Origin: Bugula neritina
Lineage: Eukaryota > Bryozoa > Gymnolaemata > Cheilostomatida > Bugulidae
Assembly (NCBI GenBank): GCA_964035545.1
Contig: OZ037765.1
Location: forward strand, 22,700,495-22,764,494
Length of the DNA stretch: 64,000 bases
Direction: 5' to 3'
The notes beneath the pieces are model-generated. The model saw nothing but the letters and a program-made list of their open reading frames with translations. It was not told the origin of the DNA and made no database searches. Positions 11,990 through 23,000 of the stretch are shown here, piece after piece (the stretch's first letter is position 1; each line of letters begins with the position of its first letter). Both the position numbers and the translations under genes were made by a program.

Positions 11990-12239
11990 CACTTGCAGGG
12001 TTTTGTCTAATGACAGAATATATTATCACCTGAAAAAAATAAGTGACAATAATATCTGTGAGATATCTGGCAGCAACTTATCATGTAAATAGTGATGGAA
12101 AACTAAGTAATTCAATAGTGTTAAACTATTATTAATAAAAAGTCTCAGATATCTACTGTAAAGTTAGAAATAAAAAGCAAACTTGCGTCATAAATTAATT
12201 TCACTTATTATAAAGACCTTGACATAATATTTAAAATAA

Positions 12240-13030
12240 ATATAATAATTATTATTATAATATGAGAATTTTGATAATCATTATATTATTATTAGCAATA
12301 CTCAGACTGATAATGGCACTCTCAATCTGATAGCAAGACAAATACTAATAGTAATAAAAATCATTACATGTGAAAATAATTATTATAGTTATAACTATAA
12401 GTTACAGCAATACCTATAGGCTATACTTTATACTTATACTAGAACTAAAAGTAAAAGTAATACTAAATATAATACTAACAGTAATAGGCATAGTTATACC
12501 AATTAAAGTATATTAATATACTAATAGTAATATACTAATAGTAATATACTAATAGATAATAGTTATAGTAATTATAGTTATAAAGTTATATTGCTAATAT
12601 TACTATTACACTCACCAAATTAATAAATTATAGTGATAGTCATAGTTATAACTTATACTTATAGTTATAGTAATACTAATAGTACTAATGCCTACTAATA
12701 CTCTTAGTCTTACTGTACAACTAAAACTAAAAGTGTTACACTTGTGACTTACACTTAGTCTTAGTCTTACTCGTACTCTTACAGTTACAGGTAATGTAAC
12801 ACTTACTCATACGAAGCAACCCTTACTGTTGGCAATTAATCAACTTTAATAGTTACACGTAGTCTTACTCTTACTATTAGTAATACTGTATTATTATTAT
12901 TATTACTAGTATTAATATTACTATTACTATTAGTATTAGTAAGAGTAAGACTAACACTAACAGTAACACTAACACTAACAGTATGAGTAACTCAAACTGT
13001 AAGTCCAACAGTAAGTGTAACTGAAAATAA
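12240..13030. repeat. Degenerate TAGTAATACTAA-type low-complexity tract
   Basis: Runs of imperfect AGTAATACTAAT, TATAGTTATAGTAA and AACACTAACAGT units, interrupted and drifted. Similar tracts occur at about 7730-7800 and 28210-28340. No gene in it. Confidence 0.7.
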
Positions 13031-14600
13031 AAAGAATAAATGAGCATAAATTAAAATGATACCGTAGAACTAGACAGCAGTATGCAAAAGCAGCATTTTA
13101 AATATCAGCCGTTCAAAGGCTGGCTTAAAAGTAATCATTCATGAGTGACTTGCAACCATCAGTTTGAGTTTTGCGACTGAGCGACCAGTTGTGTACAAAG
13201 GGTTAAAGGTTAATAAATAATTATTATTATCACTCCGACACTGGTACGATACGGTACGCCGTACGGACCGACAAATTTAGTGTGAACTTTAACCCTTTGG
13301 CAAATTGAAACGCTATGTGTAAAAAAAGGTGGAGTTTTCATTTGCGTAGTGGGATTTTCCAGAACTTTTAGCACGAATTTCAACTTGCATCATAGGAAAT
13401 TAGAGGCCCAACTAATAACCTTCGCATAAAAGCTAAGTTATTTTGCTAAACTTAGCTACGATTTACTGTCGAGTGTTTACTCATACTGATTGCAAATTTT
13501 CTTCTATTTCAGTATTTAGTTTTACAACTTGTTGTTTTGTGCAAGAATTAAAAGCTGTGCTGTATGAGCAAGTCTGTTTAAGAATTGATTAAAAATCTTG
13601 TTAACAAGTTGTGTAGTGAACGGCGTTTCTTACTTTCTGAGGTAAAACTCACTAAAAGTAAAACTCCAATTACTTGAAGTTGAATAATAATTAACTCCTA
13701 AGTATTCATTTTGAATATTGCTTACTGTTGCGGTCCTTGATTTTTAAAGTACTTTGCTAAAAAATATTCTAAAAACTAGTTATTTTAATTCATCAAAAAT
13801 TATCAAAGGCATCAAATTCAATGAATTTATTCACTGTGAATAATTGTGTCAATTATTTATAATACGCCTACAAATTCTTAAAAAAAGTTACAAAGGTTTC
13901 CAGTTTTTAACCTTGTAGATATGACACGACTCTACACAATAAGTTGGTTTACTTGAAGCTGCATGTATAGTTTAGTCTGACAAGAATGACTGCATAATTA
14001 AACTAGTTTAAAAATCTGACTTGAGAGAGTGTTTAATAAAAATAATATGATACATGTACTGCAATATTAGTAATTAAACTAAATCAAGTCATACTGTTGT
14101 AAAGGAAATTTGTTGTGAACTAATAAAGAGGCATACAATGAAAAGTTGTTAAAAGCCGCCATAAAATATGAAACAAAAACAGTGTCCTAGTCTGTAGCCC
14201 ATGGCATTGATTCAACTAGCTAGGAAGACGAGGAAAATTAGTCTACTGCAGCCAAATATAAGAGTAATATAAGAATTGTTAGATAAGACCTCGAATTATA
14301 ATAAAGTTTCTACTAGTAAACAAAAGCAAAGCAAAACAATAGCATAAAAATTGAAATTCTGATGCAGGAAGCAATGATGATACCATATGATGTGATGTCA
14401 AAATGAAGCATTGAGTTCACTACCTTGCAGTGTCATTCACAAAGACACATCGCAACGTCATATCACGACGACACATCGCAATAACACACTGAAAGGACAT
14501 GTCATAATAACGTATCTAAAATGGAAAAACTGCATACATTAGTTATTAGTATATAAAACAGAGATTTTACGAATGTGTGTCACTTTCTGCATCGACTAAT
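13031..14600. other. 3' flank of the LRR-Roc-COR-caspase gene, no other gene seen
   Basis: Downstream of the minus-strand stop at 14601. It contains two close copies of GACACATCGCAA (around 14443-14485) and an otherwise featureless AT-rich sequence. Probably includes the 3' UTR; a minus-strand AATAAA lies near 13826, but the cleavage site is not determined. Confidence 0.35.
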
Positions 14601-17077
14601 CTAGGAGTCATAATCCCTCTGAATACCATTAAACCTTGGAAACAGGTAAAGTTTTCTCATATGAGTGAGAGTATCCCAGACTACAACCAACTGTCCTCCA
14701 CTCTCTAGATTTCTATCTATACACAATTTTCTCACTTTAGTCTGTACCTGAACAAAGAGGAAAATCTCACTATTTATACCTCACTATACTATTTATATTC
14801 TCCCTCTACCCGAACAGGACGGAGCGGAGATAGGTGAGAAAAAAAAATCAAATTATATTCTGAATGACCAACGCCTAACACAAAAACATCTTTACTATGA
14901 CTCATAAAAATGGTGAACATTTTTAAACGAATTATCCATAAAGTCACATATAAAACTTGGTGTTGACAAAAAGAAAGCAGACACAATCTAACCGGCAAGT
15001 AAAAGTTATATCACATGACTGATAATAGAGACGGGTAACACCTCTATTATTAATACATTATTACAAAAACAAATTAAAAGTTAGATAATTGAAGAGAGTT
15101 AATCATAAAATCAATCCTTTGCAAGCAGCAGATATTACTTTGAGCCATTTTCAATTTGATGGACACTTCACTTTTTCATGTCTATAATTCTAATAAAAGG
15201 TAACCAAATTATTAATGTTAGACTTACCTGCTTGAATAGAGTGTGAAGATCATGGTGACAGGCATGTTTATACATAGAAGATACAAGAGCTCTAATCATT
15301 AGAGATCCATACCCAGGGTGAATCTTTGATATGAATGCTACAAAAAAACACAGAGTATCGTATGGCATATTCCAAACAGTATATAACTGTACATTACACA
15401 CAGTATAGTACTGTATATTACGCACAATATAATATTGTACTGGATTTTAACGCTCTAGTAGTTATATCGTGTCATTATTATAATTGACTTAGCGTAACTT
15501 TCTAAATACTGATTAGCTGTTGTAATTATAACTAAGCTCTTAGCGTAATGATTTTGAATTGCCTTCCTATTTTTATTGTTTGTTTTTAAGTTACTGTAAT
15601 AGTTTTTGGAGTTATGTTATGTTGAGATATATAAATAAGTATGTGAGCCGAAGCTCGTCCGAAGTCGGAGCCGAAGGCACGATGTCGGAAGGACTCTGTC
15701 CGAGATCGGGCAGAGTCCTTCCGACATCGTGCCTTCGGCTCTGAACTTCGTACGAGCTTCGGACCCCCACCAGTGGCAGGAATTTTTGCAGTATATAAGT
15801 GCGAGTTTTTCCAGTCTAAATCAGTACTGCACTGGAGCTGATACATGAAGGAACCAATAAAGACTACTAATTACAATTTATCAAAGACTCTTTATTCAAG
15901 AATAATAATTGGCATGCAGACTACTTAGTCTATTTTCATACAACCCGCAAAATCATAACAATATTGTATTGTGTTACTTACACTCCATGCTAGATTTCAC
16001 TACCAGCAGGTCATCATAATTCAGTCTAGTCATAGCCTTAGCATCTTTGTCTCCGGGAACTTTAGCAAGTTGAAGTGAGATACTTTGCGTCTCTTTCTTT
16101 TGAGGTTCCCCGATATCAAATCTGTCTACACCTCTTTCACCGTAATCACTCCTCTCTGTAACATAGATTGCACAACTTTTTGTTTACTTGAAATAATGAG
16201 TAGTCAATAATGTCTAATATGAAAAAATTAGACTACTAAAAATTGAATATAAGTTACCTAACATACTTTGAATGCCAACTATCAGAACAGGCAACTATAG
16301 GGTAACCACAAATAATCTTTAAAATATTACCTCCACTACACACTTCCAGTATAACAACCTTTGGTTTGCCAGCCATTCCTGTGAAGTTCAAAGGGGTCAG
16401 AAGGTCATACACATCTGTTAGTTTGACTCGTTTCAGGTCTGTACCACATATGTGGTTGTCCAGCCCTCCATGAGTCATTATAACCAACACATGACACCCC
16501 AGATCTTTGTGTTCCTCCTTTTCTACCTCAGATTTCACAGCAGACAGCATTTCCTACAAATTACCAGAAAGCAAAATATTGAAGAAAGAAGTCATATATT
16601 CTAGTCCTATTTCTATATCCTGAATTCATTTCAATAAACCACTATTAATGCTGATAGTAATAATAATACTGTTTTGATTTGTTTACTTTAGAAACTTGGT
16701 ATGCTAGCTAATGTTTATTCAAAATGTTAAACAACGCAGTTTAGTGTTGTTGGATTAACTTTCCTTAAGTTGAGACCTCAAAATGTAGAAAATAGTAAAC
16801 CCCAAAACATTACTTTGATATTATATAGCCAGATATTTTGATGTACTTTTTAACCTCTAGCAGAGAGAGTCACACTTAATTTAAGTAAAGCAGCAGCAAA
16901 AAATACCTCTGCCTTCAGGTCTGTGTGTGTCACAACATCAAACTTAAGAGTTTTCAACATGGCAGACATATTCTCAACGTCCACATCTGAACCTTTCCTA
17001 CACAAATCTGGTCTCTTAACAAAGTTCATGTTGTTTATTATCAGAGCTCTTCCTCTCTTTCTAGTCATATTAAACAC
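14601..17077 (-). other. Caspase module of the fusion gene (p20 and p10 exons)
   Basis: Exons 17077-16907 (RGRALIINNMNF, then GSDVDVENMSAML and DVVTHTDLKAE), 16553-16331 (HVLVIMTHGGLDNHICGTD and KPKVVILEVCSGG), 16155-15982 (interdomain linker with several Asp, then NYDDLLVVKSSM), 15337-15228 (FISKIHPGYGSLMIRALVSS, then HHDLHTLFKQ) and 14702-14601 (DTLTHMRKLYLFP, stop). This is a complete caspase fold in the usual order. The active-site pentapeptide is EVCSG instead of QACxG, and the position of the p10 S1-pocket Arg reads Ile if FISKIH is aligned with the usual YVSWRN. Catalytic His and Cys are present. Substrate preference is therefore uncertain. Confidence 0.8.
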
Positions 17078-20000
17078 CTATATAACAGAGAAATACTTGT
17101 AACTTCTGAACTGTGCGCTAAAACTACACATAGTAAAAGAAACTCACGCAAGAGAACCCTTGATGGAAAAGATTTTTGTAAAATCGGGCTAAGGACTTAT
17201 TCAGATGAGACACAGGAGCAATTACGACTGGATGCTCTTCTTAAAATTAGCAATGGCATTTCTTGTGGGGTTCGAACCCATGACTTGGTGTTTACTAAGC
17301 AAGCACGCCATGGTCTAGGGGTCTAAACTACAGATAGTAAAATTAGGGAATACTACCATTAGATAGGATCACCTTATCAGTGTTTGAGAACAGCTGTTTT
17401 ATTTTTGGGTTAATTGTTGGATTTAGTCTAAGTCTTATAAACTTCATTTCTTCAACTTCCTTTTCATCAGGGTACAGATTGTCATCATTATCAGAGAGAT
17501 CACTCAGATCATCATTGGCTGCTCCAGTGGTAGTTGCAAGATCTGATTGGCTACTGTTGCTAACTACAAAATACAAATTCATACACATTATTACTTAGTT
17601 ACAAAGGATAAAAAAGAAATATTATGTAATAAAGGTCAGCAGGTTGGTAGTTAGCTGTAATGCAGGCATTTTTGTGGTAAAATCAGTAATTATTTGGATT
17701 GATTACTTAACCAGTTCCAAGTTGTTTTTTTAGCAGCATTTAAAGAACACATGCTTGCAAAAACAGGTCATTTTGTATTTACCAGAACTAGTTGAGATTT
17801 CTTCAGCCCTGCGGGTATTCAGTTTATCCACAAATTCCTCCAACCTATCAGCTTCTCTATCAGACAGTGTTTCACCTGAAACAGCGAAATATTTCAGTTG
17901 AGTGCCGTGCAATTGTCCTTATTATTCTGAATATATTATTAAGAAATTAGGAGAATTAACTTAACTACTCTCTATAAAACAGACATGCAGTAAATTGCAG
18001 TCATGGATTTATTCTACAGACACTGCAACACAATGTAAGCAAACATACATGGGTAAAGCAAAGCACTGGGTATCTCCTCATCACCACACAGAGTTTTTGA
18101 AGATCCGCTACACAGCCTGGCCTTTTTTGGCAGAATTTTTAAAGAACGGAGGCACCACTGAGGCCGTGACACTTTCTTAGGACAAGGAAGTCCTAGCAGC
18201 AAGCAGTGAGCACAGTAGCATGTAGGAACTGGTCTACTTGCTTTCCAGATTTCTAGAACATGTCTGAGGATGTTGTTGCTGGTGGTGATAAGTCTCTCCC
18301 ACATTCTGCTGACCTTGGCAGCATTAGATGACACATAGAGCAACACCTTTCTAGATTTGTAGTCATGAACCAGCTGTGTGCAGATTTCATCTTGATAGAC
18401 ATTGGCTCCATTTCTCTTCACTTTAATAACAGCAGGGTCATCTGGAAACATCTCCAACAAGCCAACAGTCATCTGGTGGAAGACATAGTGTGGCAGAGCT
18501 AGACCATTGAATTGTGTCTCAATGCAGAGGAACAGGTTTTTAGGTGAAGAGTAGGAAATGTTGTAGAAATTTCTAGCAAACTGAGGTACAATAAACCATG
18601 GCTCTTCAAACTCGACATGTATTGGACCATACAGCAAACGGAATGTTTTAAGTAAGCAGACTGCGACTTCAACATCCTGAAAGCTGTTAAATAGTGTTTC
18701 TTTCTCAATCAAATAAAAAAGAAGACATTCCATCATCAAGCCAGTGTCAGTAAAACGACTAACCGAATCCTCGAAGTCCTGCTTCTCAACACCCATTCCA
18801 GTCTTTGAATAGTATGGCTGGAACTTGTCAACTCTACTCTGCCATATGTCGGGATCATGATGATACAGGACACATAGAAGTTTAGTGACTTCTGTAATCT
18901 TGTGGAATATGTATGGCTGGAGAGAATTGATATCTTTATACCACAAGACTTTGCCACAGTCATGCATGTATGTGAGAATTATGTCCAGCTGACTTGATTC
19001 AATGTGCTGAAGTTCTGTCTGTACGACTTTCAGTATTTCATCAAAAGTGCTGAACACAGAGGGGATAGAGAGAACTTTTTCATTCACTTCCTCCCAGACT
19101 GAAGGCAGATCTTTGACAAAATGTTTACTGTTTTGAAGAAGAGAATCTTTGATCAGGTCATAAACTTCATACTTGTCATCTTTCCCCACGCCATAAATGC
19201 CCTCCTCAAGAAAAACTTTGCCAGCTGATTCACTGAAATGTTTGATTTGAGCGAATTCTCCACCCAATGCCTTCTCTTCCCTAATAATCTCTTCACACAG
19301 CTGATTCGAAGTTTCCAGAAAGTTCTTGCGAATCCTCTGAAATTCTGCATCTTGAAACTTATCTTTATGAGTAAAGATAAGTTTTGATGAACCCAGATTT
19401 GGATTAGAGAGATAGAGGTGAGACATGTAATCAAAAGCCAATCTTCTAACAGCCTCTCTGTGTGTAGATTCCTTTGAAATTTTGCTATACTGTTCCATGT
19501 TGACTACAATGACTGGAATGCAATTCTGTCTTAGTGTTAGTTGATAGGTTATATGGTAGACCTCCTGGCCTCCCATATCAATGAGACGGAGTACTGTACC
19601 ATCCACCTCAACCTCCTCAACATTAAACACCTTTGTTGTCTCATCTATCACAGCATTTGGATCTCTGTTGGTCAACACTCTTCTTCTGTCAGCATTCTGT
19701 AATGTTCTGATTAGACTTGTTTTCCCAGCCATCGTATTACCCAGCACAGCTATTGTGGCAAATGGAATGTTTTTACCAGCACCTTTAGCCAAGTCTGTGT
19801 AATATTGTCTCACAGCATCTACTCCTCTCTTGCATACTTCTAGTGGAGGGGATGTGAGAGCATTACAACCTTTCACCACCAGGTTAAAAAGTTGAGTTAA
19901 TTGGAATATTTTAGAATCTAAGGATGCCAGAGAGTGATTGCTGGATATATTCAGTTCTCGCAGACTACTCAATGTGTACACTGAAGGTGGTAAACTGGTG

Positions 20001-23000
20001 AAGTTATTGTATGATATGTGAAGTGTTTCTAACTTCTGTAGACTTTGTATGCTGAAAAATATGAAATATAATTGGAGTTGTATAAATGGTTTCACACAAA
20101 AATAAATATTAAAATTCCATCAATTACATTATAATAAACTGCTACAATGCATATACGTACATAGCTGAGCAATGCATAATAAAATAATCATAATTCATAA
20201 TTAGGAGTTATACTTCCAGTTACTGAGTACAGCATAGCATGTAAATAAGAGAATGCATTACATAACAGTAACAGTAGAACTAAATTTTATTGGTGCAGCA
20301 TTAGAATACATCTCAGTATAGCAACCCTGTGAGATCATGTATTAAATAAACACGGTTGAAATTGATTGTTTTGGTAGTTGTTTTCCAGTCAAAACATTAC
20401 TAAAAAAATTTAATATTATTCAACATTATATTATATAATATTTAGATGAGTTTTAGTATAACTCATTTATTAAAGAAATAATTTATTAAAGACACGAGTT
20501 TCTATCAGAATACACCTACTACTAGGTTTCGTACTGTTTATATTATGACTCATTACCTACTAGCAACTCAGATTCCACTCGTAAATACTCTAACTGTAAA
20601 TTCAGCAGACTACAGTAGTTTTCTTATGACAAGGAATCTAGTCGACTGAGTCAAGTAAAAAAAAAGGCAGATAACCCTGTAACATATCATAGTACTGCAC
20701 CTGTTTGATAGAGTTTTTAATAGAGTTACATTATAACAGAAACATTTTGAACTATAATATAACACGCACCTGTTTGGTAGAGTCACCAGTTCACAGTCCC
20801 TCATGTCCAACTCTTTCAGTGATACTAAGGATGTGAATGTATTGTCAGGTAGACCTTCAGGTAGCTTAATATCTGATATATCCAACACCTCAAGATTCTT
20901 CAGTAAGGATATGCTGTAATGTAGCATAGTGCATACACATATGAAATTGTGCATATTATCATACTTTATAGGAATATAATTATTTGATACAACGTATTAA
21001 ACACTATGTGGGGCACACATGCACTACACAAGATACTTCAAGTATTAAAAATTTGTACTATAGGTCACTGTATACTGCAATATAATAATTTATTTATGGC
21101 CTGTAATATTTGTTACAGTACAATACTGCACTATATTATGATACACACCTGTTTGGTAGTGTTGGTAAGTTACAGTGACCTATGTTCAACTCTCTCAGTA
21201 ATAGTAAGGATGTGAATATATTGTCAGGTAGACCTTCGGATAAGTGATTCCCCAATAGACCCAATACCTCCAGATTTTTCAGTAAAGATATACTGTAACA
21301 TAACATGTATATGGAAATAAAATCATGTATAATTTTCAAGTAAGAATATAGCGACGGCATGCAACTGACTGAACTTCTAATCAAATCTATTTATACGGGC
21401 AATATTTTGAGCATTTTCATCCATCTTAATGTCACGCACACATAGACTGCACAATATTTCTCAGAGATGGTTAAAAAAACATGGGAAATGAAAAAAACCG
21501 GTGGCTGAAAAAGTCAGACGAACTTCAGAATTTTGCAAATCAAAACATGAATATATAGAGTTCTTCGCTGTGAATAAGAAGCTATATGGACTGTTTAACA
21601 AGGAGATAAGAACTATAAGGTGCAAGGACAAAGAAAGGATCAAGAAGGTTGATTGTCAAAAATTAGACTTTATTAAAACAAATTTAATGGAATAAACATA
21701 TATCTTACTCATTTTTGGAGGAACTGACATGCAAAGTACACATGTATTGTAAAATCTACTCCAACTATATTGTTCTAGCAATTATGTAGGTTATGAATTA
21801 CTACTGTATAGTAAGCATTGTCTTGCCTTATTCTATAACATACATATGTAATTGTATTCATACTTGTTTGGTAGAGTTTTCAGTTTACAGTACCACATGT
21901 TTAACTTTCTCAATGACAGTAAGGATGTGAATATATTGTCAGGTAGACCTTCGGATAGGTCATTGCCATATATATTCAATACCTCAAGATCCTTCAGTGA
22001 AGATAGGCTGTAATATAACATAAAGGTATATTACAATGATTTAAATAAATATAATCATTTGATACTATACATGTAATAAATGCTGATAGCAAAATGTGTA
22101 CAATTCAAGTCACTTCAAATATATGAAAGTACATTATAAGCTTCCACGCAGTTATATTAACAACACTTATAACTTATATTTGTTACAGTATTATTATGGA
22201 GTCCAGGGCGGTCCAACAGTTGGCTCCAGGGCCGGATGCAGCCCCAGACTAAATCTATGTGGACTCTAGGGATCTAGAAAATAAAATTATTTTGCCTGAG
22301 TGTGTATATATAAATTGGAGTGGAAAATCCACTATTTAGATTTTTTATTCATATGCATGAAATAAAAGATGGGACTTCATTGTGTAATTATTCATAGAAA
22401 TTTGAAATAAAGTATATTGGAAAATGCTGATGTCATGGCCCTAGCTAAAGCTAAATTTTAAATTAAAGGGGCCCTTGCCACTGAACTAATCCATTTCAGT
22501 GACCCTCGTTCTGAAAAGGCTGGACACCCTTGTTCTACAATTTAATACAATACACACCTGTTTGGTAAAGTTACCAGTTTACAGTTTTCCATGTCCAACT
22601 TTTTTAGAGATAATAATGATGCGAATATATTGTCAAGCGGTTTCCAGCAGAGGTCATTTCCCGATATATCCAATACTTCAAGATTCTTCAGCGAAGATAT
22701 GCTGTAATACAACATAAAAATTAATACTTTTAGAGCTTTATAGTATATATTTATCATTCTACACTATAATATAACACACGCCTGTTTGGTAGAGTTAAGA
22801 GTTGACAATCCTGCATGTGCAACTCTATCAATGATGGTAAAGATGTGAATATATTGTCAGGTAGACCTTCAGATAGGTTATTCTCTGATATATTCAATAT
22901 CGCAAGATTCTCCAGAGAGAAGATGCTGCAACCAACATATAACATACAGGTATAAAATAATTGTAATCAATTTAATTACCAAATATTATTTTGGTTGAAG

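Noticed and set aside
11970-12029. Longer coding exon upstream of the seipin-like start
   Set aside because: A plausible acceptor exists near 12030, but the frame that joins the membrane exon contains stops at its start; only the part from the ATG at 11989 is kept.
16850-17077. Independent caspase gene starting at the ATG near 17068
   Set aside because: The exon has a splice acceptor at its start and joins in frame to the upstream exon when the 17373 donor is used; the fusion model is simpler, though transcripts must confirm it.
18014-18048. COR exon reading on to the stop near 18014
   Set aside because: A strong GTATGT donor at 18048 joins in phase to the exon at 17875; the extra residues up to the stop show no family similarity.
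21501-21695. Charged 64-residue open frame on the plus strand inside an LRR intron
   Set aside because: No splice context, no family recognised, and antisense to the host intron; probably chance or an old repeat.
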